Positions 38,793 to 49,299 of a stretch of 64,000 bases of DNA are shown here, one piece after another (within the stretch, counting starts at the first letter, position 1; every line of letters begins with the position of its first letter). A model generated the notes under the pieces. It searched no databases. It saw nothing but the letters and a program-made list of their open reading frames with translations, and was not told the DNA's origin. This stretch comes from Schizochytrium sp. CCTCC M209059 (Eukaryota; Sar; Bigyra; Thraustochytrida; Thraustochytriidae): contig KN805379.1 of NCBI GenBank assembly GCA_000818945.1, positions 85,539 through 149,538 on the forward strand, read 5' to 3'. The translations under genes were made by a program, and so were the position numbers.

Positions 38793-40313
38793 GACCCCTC
38801 CTCCTCGCCCTCCTCGCCCTTGTCCTCCTCAACGCGGACGCGCAGCGCGCCTTCTCGCCGCGTCTCCTGCCGCGCGTCTTCGCGCAGCGCCGCCTCCCTC
38901 GCCCCAACGCGGTCTGCCTTGCCCTTTCGCAAATGCTCTTCTGCGTCGCGGCCTCGCCGACGGCCAGCGCGTGCACGAGCGTCCAGTTCCTGCCGCCGCA
39001 GCACCGGACCCGGCGCCGCCCAGATGCTCCTCCTCTTCACCGCGCTGTGTCCGGTGCGCGTGGCACCCGCACACGTGCGCTGGGAGCTACGCAAAAGCGC
39101 ACAAGGTTTCGCGAGTCAAGTCGAGTCGAGCCGCGTCGAGGCGAGCGGAGCTCAGCTCGAGGCCGGGCGTGAGGCAGGCCTTGCGCGCGGCGGCGGCAGG
39201 CGCGGGGCCTGGCTGGCGGGCTGGCGAGAGCGCGGCGCGCCGGAGGACGTTGCGGCGGCGGCGGCTCTGGCCGGGTCGTTTTGGCGAGAGGGCTTTACTA
39301 CTACTACTGAGCGACCAGCCTAGTACGTAACAGTAAAAGAAGAAGTGAAAGAGATAACGGGGCCAAAAGGCAAGGGAGAACGAGCGGCCGAAGGAAGGCG
39401 GGTATGTAGGGCGATGTCGTCGGGCGATGTCGTCGGGTGATGTCGTCGAGCGAGCAGAGATGGCCAGATCGGTCTGCGGAATGATGCCGCGAGGTGGCTG
39501 AAAGGGAAGTTGTAAACGTAAAGTATTCATGTACGTACGTAAAATCTGCAAACCTCAAGTTTTCATGTATGCAAAATCTGCAAACCTCAAGATCCATCGA
39601 CAGATACGTATACAGCGTCATCACGCCATCATGGCAAAAAAAAGTCGAATGCAAGCCAGCGACGGTAGAACGATGACTTGTGAGGCACATGATCTTCGTT
39701 TTCTAGTTTTGTTGAGCTGTTTTCCTCCAAGCACATGGCCGTGAAGAAAAACAAAGCGAAACAGAAAAACACCGATTGATTGCATATCCAAGCTCTGAAT
39801 GCACAACCAAGAAACATATAGTTGAATACAAGAAATGATACCTGTGCCTCCTTCTCCCCAATGACGTGCTCGATTCGATGCAAGCAGCACCATTGCAAGC
39901 GGCATTAAAAAAAAAAGAAATCTCAAGTTCCACACCCGCGTCGCCAAACGTACACGGGATAATTTGGACAGACAGATCTACATTCGCTTCCGAGGCACCT
40001 CTCCATTCTTCTGCACGACATCCAGCTTTATCCCCGTGCAAGAAAGGCAACTCCCCCGAAGATCGTCACGATCCTGCACAAGCCAAGTCAAGTCGCACGC
40101 ATCCCCAAGCTCCTCGAAGTAAACATCCCCCCAAAAAAACACAGCAACAAGCACGCCCTCTCCCTCGGCCTGCTCTCCACCATCTCTCCGCGGCCCTCCC
40201 CGCGCGCCTCCATCCCGCCTTCCGCGCCGCGCATCCCTCCCGAAAGATTTTTCCCTCGGCGTGCTCGCCGGCCTGCTCGCTCGCGGGGCTCGCCTCTCCG
40301 GGCCTGGCTCGCC
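38793..40313. promoter_or_regulatory. Divergent spacer upstream of LRR/XK gene and kinase, left of gap
   Basis: 1.5 kb between the LRR/XK start and the assembly gap. It holds a GATGTCGTCGGG triplication at about 39412-39449 and a 19-bp direct repeat AAAATCTGCAAACCTCAAG at 39541-39559 and 39573-39591. Frames here are Arg/Pro/Ser low complexity. The kinase 5' exon may begin in this part or in the gap. Confidence 0.45.
39541..39591. repeat. 19-bp direct repeat, two copies 32 bp apart
   Basis: Two identical copies of AAAATCTGCAAACCTCAAG, each preceded by TTCATGTA. The spacing suggests a short tandem duplication in the regulatory region. Confidence 0.9.
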
Positions 40314-40817
40314 NNNNNNNNNNNNNNNNNNNNNNNNNNNNNNNNNNNNNNNNNNNNNNNNNNNNNNNNNNNNNNNNNNNNNNNNNNNNNNNNNNNNNNN
40401 NNNNNNNNNNNNNNNNNNNNNNNNNNNNNNNNNNNNNNNNNNNNNNNNNNNNNNNNNNNNNNNNNNNNNNNNNNNNNNNNNNNNNNNNNNNNNNNNNNNN
40501 NNNNNNNNNNNNNNNNNNNNNNNNNNNNNNNNNNNNNNNNNNNNNNNNNNNNNNNNNNNNNNNNNNNNNNNNNNNNNNNNNNNNNNNNNNNNNNNNNNNN
40601 NNNNNNNNNNNNNNNNNNNNNNNNNNNNNNNNNNNNNNNNNNNNNNNNNNNNNNNNNNNNNNNNNNNNNNNNNNNNNNNNNNNNNNNNNNNNNNNNNNNN
40701 NNNNNNNNNNNNNNNNNNNNNNNNNNNNNNNNNNNNNNNNNNNNNNNNNNNNNNNNNNNNNNNNNNNNNNNNNNNNNNNNNNNNNNNNNNNNNNNNNNNN
40801 NNNNNNNNNNNNNNNNN
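40314..40817. other. Assembly gap (504 N)
   Basis: A run of 504 ambiguous bases. It sits in GC-rich DNA immediately before the kinase coding region, so the true kinase N-terminus may be lost here. Translations across it are not meaningful. Confidence 1.
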
Positions 40818-40876
40818 CGGAACAGCGCTCGCGCGCCCTGCGGTCGGCGCTGCGCAGGCCGGCGGCGGACCACCGC

Positions 40877-43513
40877 ATGGACGTCGAGGACGGCGGCCTC
40901 CTGCCCGAGACCGGCGCCGAGGAGCCCGCCAGGGTGACCTGGGCTGCCGCCGCTGCGCCGGGCGGGCACGCGGCTCGAGCCGCTGCCGCTGCCGCTGCCG
41001 CTGCCGCTCGCCGCAGGGGCGGCGAGCAAGGCGCCAAGAGACCCACTTCCGCCTCGGGCCCGCGCTGCGGACCGGCGTCGCGCCGCAGACGCAGAAGCGG
41101 CAACGCCAAGGAGTTCTCGCAGCCCACGGACCGCAGCAGCAAAAAGGCCGCCTTGTCGTCCGCGGCATCCACGACGTCCTCATCGAGCGAAATGGACGTT
41201 TCTTCGGACACCGTGCCGCCCATCGAGGTCGCCGACGACGGCCCGCGAGACGCGGCCTTCATCGCACGAGCAGGCGCGCATCTCCAGCCAGTTACGACGC
41301 CGGCTTTCACGCCCGATTCCACCTCGCCGACCTTGGCGAGTCTCGGTAGCGCAAGCGCGGTTGCTGACCACCGCATAAGGCGCTCGCAGAGTGAACATCG
41401 ACCCACGCCAGAGCCGAGAGCCTTTCAGAGACCCGGCGAACTTCGGCGCAAGTGCCACACCGTCCCTCGCGGACATGTCGGTTACACGCCACGACCGCCA
41501 CCTCCCCCGACCCCGCACCGCATGGCATTCACCATCGGACGCACGCTGCGAAGCTCAACAACAGCACGCCGTGATTTGCGACGCATGTCGCCACACACGG
41601 GTCTTGGGAGCGAATCCCCCATCTCGCCGCTTGTGACGGATGACACATGTATCATTGTTGTGCCCAAACATGCCTTGCCGGTAACGGCCAGTCAACAAAC
41701 GAAGAGATCCTGTCAACGATCGCCGGGATCTGCTTTTCCCATCGCTTCCTCATCGCGAGTCCCACAACTTCGATTTCTGCGCAACATTGGCGCGGGCAAT
41801 TTCGCATCTGTTTCCCTGGTTGAAGAGGTCTTTGACGGTGCAGAAGAGGACCAGGACAAAAACCAAGACCAGGGCCAGGACCGAGAGGTGACTGATGCCG
41901 CCCCCAAGGCGCAACAACGCTCCCGAAGACGGGGTGGTATGCCCCCGCGATCATCCTTCAAGGCAAGACCTGCCTCAGAAAGGTCTTTGCGCGGACAGCA
42001 GGAAAAACAGCAGCAGCAGCAGCAGCAACAGCAACAACAACAACAACGAATGGTCTCACCAGGTCCTGGCCATCGGACGAACTTGTACGCGCTCAAGGAA
42101 AACCTCGATCCATTCGAATCAGAACAAACCAAGTCTTACAAGCAAATGCTGCGGTCCACAAGGGCGTGGGCGGATCTTCCACCGCACGAAAACGTCGTCT
42201 CCATCGTCTGTGCCTGGCAGTCGCAAGGACGAATCAAAATCCAGATGGAATTTTGCCAGGGCGGCAACCTTCTCGACTACACTGAAGCGTGTATGCAATC
42301 ATCCGTGATCGAATGGGGCGAAACGCAAGTGTGGCGCGCCATGGGCGACGCACTTGGGGGCCTGGCCCACATCCATGCGCACGGACTGTGCCACAACGAC
42401 ATCAAGCCAGGAAACCTCTTCCTTGGCGGCCAGCCGCTTCGACTTATGCTCGGTGATTTTGGCCATCTGCGAAGACCTGATGACGACGAGGCTGATGGCG
42501 AGGAGGGCGACGAGCGATATATTCCCCGCGAAGCCCTTAGCGGAGACTTTAGTTTCGCTGGCGACATCTTCATGCTCGGCATCTCCTTTTTCGAAGTTGT
42601 CGCTGACGTGGAACTCCCGACCACGGGAGCCTGGCACAATCTCAGGGAAGGCAAGATTCCACCCTTGCCACAAGGCTACTCGGACGAGCTGCATGCGACA
42701 CTGCGTAGAATGATGCATCCAGATCCCTCGAAACGGCCCACTGCCGAGGGCCTTTTGTCCCACGCTCCCATTGTCGCGGCCAAGACTTCGGCACTTCCGG
42801 AAGTGGACTTTTTCCAAACTTCTCCCTTGGCCTCCTCGCCTTCATGGTCCCCTCAACATGGCAATCGTGTCGAGAGCGAAGGCGGTGAGGACAGAGGCAT
42901 GCGCACACCCGAGCAAACAATTAGTCCGGTGCCCATGTTTGCTGGATCGCCGCTCAACACGCCTGGGCCGTCGGCGCGAATGGCCGGTCGCTCAGCGTCG
43001 ACAGTCTCCCGCGTCGCGGTCATGCCCGGGCGTGTTAACTTCTCGCCCATGGTGGACTCAACGCCCAGTCGGGACTCACCCTTGGCCGAGGGCGAAGAGG
43101 GGCGTCCTCGAGACTCCTCGTCGCTGAGCGTCTTTGCCCCACTTGCGAGCAGCGACAGCGGGAACCAGAGTACCTTTGGCGGCACGCCTGATGCCTCACG
43201 CAAGCCATCGGCGTCGTCATACAAGGGTGATTCGTTCGAATCGCCCGTCACACCCGATTACCCTGGCTTGCGCAGCCAGCGGACCACACGACGCGCCTGG
43301 AGTCGCGCCACGAGTCGTCGCTTTGCGGAAAACTGCGAGGGCAACCAAGACGGCGGTGAATGTACATCCACAGCCGCGACGTCGACAATTAAAACGAGAA
43401 ATGGCAACAAAAATGTCTTTAACGACGGCGCTGGCCCAGACGACGATGACGACGGACGGTCGAGTCCGCGCAAGTGCCTGCTGGACGACTTTGAGGACAT
43501 GGACTTTCAGTAG
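40877..43513 (+). CDS. Wee1/Myt1-like protein kinase with polyQ insert (5' end uncertain)
   Basis: 878 residues from the first ATG after the gap; the frame is open through the gap. The N-terminal 300 residues are Ser/Arg/Ala low complexity. The kinase domain covers about 298-620: glycine loop IGAGNFASV at about 303, beta-3 Lys in YALKE at about 406, catalytic loop HNDIKPGNLFLG at about 505, DFG as GDFGH at about 525, and RYIPREAL in the APE place. The DIKP/GDFGH pair and the GDERYIPREAL segment place it with Wee1 and Myt1, kinases that inhibit CDK1 by phosphorylating the glycine loop Thr/Tyr. Between the glycine loop and the Lys there is an insert of about 85 residues, with Asp/Gln-rich and a 13-Gln run. 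The 250-residue C-terminal tail has many Ser/Thr-Pro sites. Wee1 versus Myt1 is not settled; no membrane segment was seen in the tail. Confidence 0.83.
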   Translation: MDVEDGGLLPETGAEEPARVTWAAAAAPGGHAARAAAAAAAAAARRRGGEQGAKRPTSASGPRCGPASRRRRRSGNAKEFSQPTDRSSKKAALSSAASTTSSSSEMDVSSDTVPPIEVADDGPRDAAFIARAGAHLQPVTTPAFTPDSTSPTLASLGSASAVADHRIRRSQSEHRPTPEPRAFQRPGELRRKCHTVPRGHVGYTPRPPPPPTPHRMAFTIGRTLRSSTTARRDLRRMSPHTGLGSESPISPLVTDDTCIIVVPKHALPVTASQQTKRSCQRSPGSAFPIASSSRVPQLRFLRNIGAGNFASVSLVEEVFDGAEEDQDKNQDQGQDREVTDAAPKAQQRSRRRGGMPPRSSFKARPASERSLRGQQEKQQQQQQQQQQQQQRMVSPGPGHRTNLYALKENLDPFESEQTKSYKQMLRSTRAWADLPPHENVVSIVCAWQSQGRIKIQMEFCQGGNLLDYTEACMQSSVIEWGETQVWRAMGDALGGLAHIHAHGLCHNDIKPGNLFLGGQPLRLMLGDFGHLRRPDDDEADGEEGDERYIPREALSGDFSFAGDIFMLGISFFEVVADVELPTTGAWHNLREGKIPPLPQGYSDELHATLRRMMHPDPSKRPTAEGLLSHAPIVAAKTSALPEVDFFQTSPLASSPSWSPQHGNRVESEGGEDRGMRTPEQTISPVPMFAGSPLNTPGPSARMAGRSASTVSRVAVMPGRVNFSPMVDSTPSRDSPLAEGEEGRPRDSSSLSVFAPLASSDSGNQSTFGGTPDASRKPSASSYKGDSFESPVTPDYPGLRSQRTTRRAWSRATSRRFAENCEGNQDGGECTSTAATSTIKTRNGNKNVFNDGAGPDDDDDGRSSPRKCLLDDFEDMDFQ

Positions 43514-43864
43514 TATGGCCTCGCAGCCAGCTGTGTGTGTATCGTAGATTCAAGCCATGCTCCATTCTTTTTATATCCGAAACCATTTTTTTTTCCTCTT
43601 TTATCGAAAGTTGTTGCAGGTCTTCTCGCCTCTCCATCCCACTTCCCATCAACAAAGAAAAATAGTCAACGTACGCGCGAAACTGCAAAGTTTCCTGCTG
43701 TGCAACTAGTCAGCCAGCGTGGAGGAGCTAAAAAGGAGTAAAGCGAGGGCATCGGTTGCGAAAGAATCATCGAAGCCGCAACTGAACTTATTCTAATTTC
43801 CTTCTTTATAATTCCAGCAAGCAAAGTTGGTTTTTTACTATTATTGTGAATCCATAAATGCATA
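43514..43864. other. Convergent spacer between kinase and membrane-protein genes
   Basis: 351 bp, AT-rich with T runs near 43585 and 43840. It holds the 3' UTRs of both convergent genes. No gene seen. Confidence 0.5.
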
Positions 43865-45976
43865 TCAATCGGAAAAGACGTAGGCGACCTTTTCCCAGAA
43901 TGTCCGCTCGCGTAGGCCTAAAAGCAGACCAAAATCCGGAACTGGCAATTTTGGGAAACGAAAAGGTAAAACCTCTCGCAACTTGGCCACGTTGAGTCGA
44001 GGAATGCGAAGCCGGGGCAAGCGCAGACGGCCCATCATGGTGCTGACATGTTGCGCAAGAAGCGCTATGCCTTGCAAGACATTTCGCAAAAGAGGCAAAA
44101 AGAGACCAGAAATGACCATGCCGAGGACAACGAGAAAAGTTAGCGCAATGAAGACGTCGAGAACATCCTGACGATTGTCCTTGACGAAACGTACGGCGCG
44201 CTTGGCGGAGCGGCCAAAGAGAAGAGGCGAGTTGACAACGAAGGCACCGACGCGGACTGGGATACTCAATATCGTACCGAGCGTGCTGCTGCTAGCCCAA
44301 GCAAACGACAGCAACGCGTGGTAGGCAACCCGGACGGGTAAGAAAATGAGGTAAACGAGTCGGCCGAGCGCTTGCAAGCCATCTGCCACAGAGCGCCACA
44401 AACGGGCTAGCGTCCGCTTGATGGCCCGCTGCAAGTGATGACGCCGACGGCGTTGCCGCTTTCGCACAAAGGCGAGCTTGACGCGCTCCACAATGAGCAC
44501 ACCAAGGTCCTTTAGTGCGTCACCCATGTTATGCAATCGATCTCTTGTGCGTTGCAGGTACGCACGGCCGCGACGCGCAAACGATTCGGCGTGCAAGAGC
44601 ACGCTGACAGCGAGGCGCTGCGGAAAAAACAGTGCAGATCCACACAGATTGACAAGCATGGGCCAAACACGTACGGCGACCTTGCGAGCAAATGAAGCCA
44701 CGCGCATTGCGAAAAAGAGAGGCCAAAGCACAAAGAGACGCACAAGGAGCATTGCAGGAAGGTAGACGACCGGTGGCACAAAGAAACTAACAATGTGACC
44801 GGCGTGTGCCTGGAGCTCAGCCATGGTCATGACGTCCCAGATAATTTCCACATCTTCGTCGTCTGCGATACGCAAGAGTTGAACACTTCCACGTGTGCGA
44901 CGTTGCTTTGGTTTATCATGCGCCGAGTACGCTCGCGCGCGATGTCTCTTATGTGCGCTTGACAGCGTGCGCTTCCTTTCACTGACACCATCATTGTCGT
45001 TGTCAAATTCTTCCAAGGCGTCGCCGCTTTCTCCTACTTCTTGTTCGAGATCATCGATCGCGCTACCTCTTTCTTCTTCTTCTTCTTCTTCTTCGTCTTT
45101 GTTCTTCAGGTAAGAATGCTGGCGACGACGCGAATGGTGTGGAATGTGGTGATGACGATCTTTTTTCTTGTGCTCTTGAACTTCTTGATCGATCAACTTG
45201 TGCCGCAAATCTTGTTGCGAAGAGCGTTGTTGTTGCAAAAGATGTTGATGCCATGGATCTGCAATAGGGGTCGGCAGCTCAGAAACCTGCCCATCGTTTT
45301 GGAGATGCAAAATAATCTCACGCTGAATACGGCGTTCAAACTTGGCATCGTCGTCATCGTCCGTGCAGCCTTCGATGATGAGAACGTCGTCAACCGGACC
45401 TGTGACGCCTTCGCTCGCCTTTGCGACGATATCCATGATATCAGCCTCGTCGTCACACACCACGAGCGCCTGTCGCTTGGGAGACTTCGGAGCGGGACGC
45501 GCGGCCTTGGCTCTACGTCTCGCACCATTCGCTCGCTCCTGCTCCAAAAGAGGGAATTCTGCCACGGCCTCATCTTGATCACCCAGATATTCTGCTTGCT
45601 GCTGCGACTCGAGTACGTTATCTGCATCGTAAGCATCAACAAGTTCACTAACCTCATCGAATGCGTAGTCGTTATCGTCAGCATCTTCGTCGTATTCTTC
45701 AGTGTTGTTGTTGTAGTGCTGATGTTGGTGGTTGTCGTTCATGTGGAGGTGGTTATGGCTGCGCCGCTCGAAGAATTGCTTGCCGCGGCCGTCACTGAGC
45801 TCGCTATCGCTCTCGCTCGTAAAGTCCGAGCTCAGCGTCGCCTGCGAGCGGCGTTGTGCCTCGAGCTCGCGCGCCCTGCGCTCCTTCGCGGACCCCGTCG
45901 CGCTCCGCCGCTCCAGGTGCCCGTGCGCCACCGTTGCGCCGCGCCCGGCCGCCTGATTTCTGCGGATGCCGGTCAT
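43865..45976 (-). CDS. Membrane protein of unknown function, acidic N-terminus
   Basis: 703 residues from the ATG at 45976 (an open frame extends to 46330 without a sensible start). The first 370 residues are hydrophilic: His/Asn-rich (HNHLHMNDNHQHQHY) and acidic patches, a basic KHKRDRHHHIPHHSRRR-type patch, and a polyE run. From about 400 there are several amphipathic or hydrophobic stretches: a helix pair at about 415-455 (VYLPAMLLVRLFVLWPLFFAMRV), and clear membrane segments around 590-610 and 640-665 (IALTFLVVLGMVISGLFLPLL). The C-terminus has a repeated PRLRIPRLN/ FPKLPVPDF pattern and an invariant-looking RERTFWEKVAY end. I do not recognise the family. Many Arg/Lys between helices suggest a membrane-shaping or peripheral role, but this is a guess. 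Confidence 0.72.
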   Translation of the reverse strand: MTGIRRNQAAGRGATVAHGHLERRSATGSAKERRARELEAQRRSQATLSSDFTSESDSELSDGRGKQFFERRSHNHLHMNDNHQHQHYNNNTEEYDEDADDNDYAFDEVSELVDAYDADNVLESQQQAEYLGDQDEAVAEFPLLEQERANGARRRAKAARPAPKSPKRQALVVCDDEADIMDIVAKASEGVTGPVDDVLIIEGCTDDDDDAKFERRIQREIILHLQNDGQVSELPTPIADPWHQHLLQQQRSSQQDLRHKLIDQEVQEHKKKDRHHHIPHHSRRRQHSYLKNKDEEEEEEEERGSAIDDLEQEVGESGDALEEFDNDNDGVSERKRTLSSAHKRHRARAYSAHDKPKQRRTRGSVQLLRIADDEDVEIIWDVMTMAELQAHAGHIVSFFVPPVVYLPAMLLVRLFVLWPLFFAMRVASFARKVAVRVWPMLVNLCGSALFFPQRLAVSVLLHAESFARRGRAYLQRTRDRLHNMGDALKDLGVLIVERVKLAFVRKRQRRRRHHLQRAIKRTLARLWRSVADGLQALGRLVYLIFLPVRVAYHALLSFAWASSSTLGTILSIPVRVGAFVVNSPLLFGRSAKRAVRFVKDNRQDVLDVFIALTFLVVLGMVISGLFLPLLRNVLQGIALLAQHVSTMMGRLRLPRLRIPRLNVAKLREVLPFRFPKLPVPDFGLLLGLRERTFWEKVAYVFSD

Positions 45977-48348
45977 GGCGCTCGCGCTCGCCTCGTGCGC
46001 CGCGCCGAGCCTGGCCTCCCCTCGCCGCCACGCGCTGCGAGCGGGCACGAGCGGGCGCAAGCGGGCACGACGCCCCTCCTGCGCTCGCCTTCCGCGCGCA
46101 GGTACGGCCTCTGCCGCCGCACGCGCCCGTGCAGCGCAGCGTGCACGCGCCCACTGTGCAACGCAAAAGAGCTCTGCTGCTCTAATTTTTCCTTTCTTCT
46201 TTTTTTTTTCTTTTTTGCTCGAACTGCCCAACCTAGGCCTACTAACTATACTACTACAGACCGTACTGTGCTCAGCGCGGGTGCTTCCGCGCTTGCTATT
46301 GCACGAATTAGGGTCCGGTTTTTGAGACAATGACTAATTTTCACTTTGGGATAATACAACTAGGCTACTATGCATACAGGGCCTACGAAGGCGACCAAGG
46401 AAGGTAAGCGTGGCTGCAATTCGAGAAAGAGGTCAGTCAGTACCATGAGGCGTCCGCGAATTAGGACAAGAGCGCGAGAGGAGCGCGCGAGCATGTGATG
46501 CCGACAAAGCCTCAGACAGAAATCTCATTAGCGCATTCTTGATTCTCAGCCAGACTTTGTCTGTCAAAAGGTCTCCAAAGAATTTTTTTCTTCACCGGCA
46601 ATGTAAGGGGTATACAGCTCGCGCGCACTCGTGGTTGCCCAATATAGGAATGCATGAACATACCTCGACTAAAGCCAGCATCTGAGAACAACACCATGAG
46701 TCGAATCAATCAATTCAGGTTCCTGTTGCACACCAAGAAGTCAATGTTAGCTGACACCGATGCATTACGTCTCCTTTTCCCAACCCCTCCGCAAGTGGTG
46801 AATGTCCGGTCAGAATTGAGCGACGTCAGATCCTCCGCGCCGCCCACCCGTTCCGATGACGAGTCGCTCTACGCTATCATGACGGCTCGAGAAACTGTGA
46901 ATGCAGTGACCCCGAGTGCTTTTTATAAGATAGCGAGCGTCACGGCGTGACTGGATGTTCTCTTGGTGCTTCTTCCCCTTTACCCACTCTGGAAGAAAAC
47001 CAATCGATCTCGTTGACTCGTCCGGCCGGACCCTTTCACCACAGCAATAGCACGACCCCAACCCCACATCTTTCCTCGTTCTCCCTCCCACGTGTTTGGT
47101 GACTTTGGTCCGCTACAGGAGCATGACTCCTTTTTCTTGATCTCTTGTTCAATGCTTGAAACGGATTGTGAATGCCATCAGAAATCTCACTTAGCGAGTC
47201 TCACTTAGACCCTCTCTTGGGGTCTATCTGAAGGTGTCCTAAGGTTTGAACATCACGGGCAACCCACAATTCAGCATCCAATGAACAGGTGATCTCAAGG
47301 TCACGATTCTCTTCGTAGCTCTAACCTCAATGAACAACCTCAGAATAGCAACGTTTTCCACTTCACAGGCAGACCGCATCGTGGCGGTGCCCAATCAGAA
47401 GCCAAGCGTTATAAGGAATCCTCATGGGTCGCACGCTCGGGTACGATGCGGCCAGCCCATCACCTCGCTTTCTCTCGCTCCCTCTCTCACTCGCCGCCAT
47501 GCTCGAGGAGCAAGCACGTACCTTGTATATATGCAAAGAGAGTGAATATATACAGATCGGCCTTGCCTACGTGACAGCGTTTTGCAATGTCTGTTTCGCC
47601 AATCATAAAAGAAAGGTGCCTAATGTTAGTTGACGATTCATGCGAAGTGCTTGCGTAAGCGCAATGAAGCAGCAGACACGATCATTTTCTCTCTCTCCCT
47701 CTTCCTCCACGAACGTGGTACACCGCAGGAAACGAAAGTCCTTGGGCGAACCGCGTCTGGACGGGAATCAGCTCTTTGTGGTATTTCATGGGTGATCAAT
47801 AACACGGTTCAAAGTATATGGTCTTCCTCTTCCGCGCCCAGAACCCGCAGGTATACCTCCCTCGTGATCTCTCTCTCTCTTTCATTTCCATTACTCATCC
47901 CTTTCCCAATGTCACACCGAAGCGCGCATTGACTCAGCCTGCCACCAGAGAGACCTCAGGAAAAGGTATCGACACGGAGGATTCGAGTCTACGCTCGTCA
48001 AAGCAAAATTTGGTCCTCACGGGTCTCCCTCTCGGCGTGGCGGTACACACCGTCGATAGTAGCAGCAGTAGCAGCCACCTTCTTCCCTTTCTTTGAGAAA
48101 AGAAAAAGGAGAGAAGGAGACCAGAAAGAAAGGCCAGAGCTCCAAGGGTCGAGATTTCCACACACCAACTCTTTCTCTCGTCTCGCCCTTATGGGATGTC
48201 CGAGTAGACAACGGATACTATCAGCACAAGCCACGGCGGGGGCCCGAAGGCGTCCGACTCGCCGGCTGGCTGAGGCAACGTAGACCCGGGTGGTGTCTTG
48301 CACATGATTGACAGAGCATTGCGCCATCCCACATGTCCGTCGACCAGA

Positions 48349-48357
48349 CTATAAAAG
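48349..48357 (+). promoter_or_regulatory. TATA-like element CTATAAAAG in gene-free spacer
   Basis: A consensus TATA box, rare in this GC-rich window, lies on the plus strand with no recognised gene behind it. A 143-codon frame surrounds it without a domain. It may be chance or mark an unrecognised transcript. Confidence 0.3.
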
Positions 48358-48429
48358 AGTCCAGCCGCCGCTCGCGGGCGCCGATGCTTATGGTCGTGCG
48401 TCTTGCAACTCCTTTCCCTCCCCCCTTCC

Positions 48430-48473
48430 TCTGCTCTGCTCTCTGCTCTGCTCTGCTCTGCTCTGCTCTGCTC
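48430..48473. repeat. (TCTGC)n pentanucleotide repeat
   Basis: About nine CTCTG units with one insertion, in the 3.3-kb gene-free spacer. Confidence 0.9.
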
Positions 48474-49299
48474 TTCGAGCTCGTCTTGAACGTACCGTTC
48501 GTAAGGCAAGGCGTCTTGGTCATGGCGCCGCCATCGACCTTGCACGACGCACGACTTGCGTCGCGCGCCACACACGTTGAGGAGACCGCGCCGCCGCGGG
48601 CCGCGGTGCGAGACCGGCAGCCCTCGGGCGATCGAGGTCTGCCCCGCGCGCCGGGGCGGCTTGGCGGCCACAGGCAGTCGGTCGTGGTTGGAGGCTTGCT
48701 TTCTTGTGGAGTCTCGCAGCCACGCAATCTCTGGCGCCCTTCCGCGCCGAAGTTAGTGCAGTGACGGCCATCCATTTTGAGGAAGTGGTTTCCTAGACTT
48801 CTTCTGCTTGTCTGTCTGTCTCTGACGCGATGCTAGGCAAGACAACCTTGGCGATGCCTTCAAGTTGGTGGTTGGGGTGGTCGTGGTGATTGGACGGCGA
48901 TCTTGCTGATAGGGATACGTATATGTATGGTGGGTGGGTGAGTGGCTCGAGTTGGACTGTGCTGTAACGACGATGCGACGGTTTTCTTACTTGTTTCGTC
49001 AGAGTTTCATGCAAGACTCTTCTACTGGAGGCCTGCCTACCTTGTTAATGACGGGTCTCATCCGGATTCGCGCCCAACTTGGAGAGATATAAGGAAAAAC
49101 AAGGGTCCGAGTCTACAGAATCCATCTAGCCAGGCCCACTCTTTCATTTATTTTTTTCCTTATAATAATGAAGAGTGAGTGTGGCAAGGCAAGTAGACAA
49201 GGACGAATTGATTGATTCCTTTCGTGTCCAGATATGCAAAATTCTTTGACAATTCGATCCAAGCAGGAAAGACAAGCAGCTGAGCGAGCGCTCAACAAT

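Larger units (their letters stand above)
45977..49299. other. Longest gene-free spacer (3.3 kb)
   Basis: The first 350 bp hold the promoter and 5' UTR of the membrane-protein gene and include T-rich DNA near 46190-46215. Beyond 46330 no coding frame with a domain was found on either strand; the longest (98, 93, 143 and 160 codons) look random. There is a small hairpin at about 47208-47227 (TAGACCC-loop-GGGTCTA), a TATA-like CTATAAAAG at 48349-48357 and a (TCTGC)n tract at 48430-48473. A noncoding RNA or spliced gene could lie here; the sequence alone does not show one. Confidence 0.45.

Noticed and set aside
39866..40876. N-terminal extension of the kinase through the gap
   Set aside because: Frame continuity across 504 N is arbitrary. 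Sequence before the gap has no conserved block, so the start was placed at the first ATG after the gap, with the caveat stated.
45041..46333. 430-codon plus-strand frame opposite the membrane-protein gene
   Set aside because: Phe/Val-rich only because it reads the antisense of acidic codons; no family seen.
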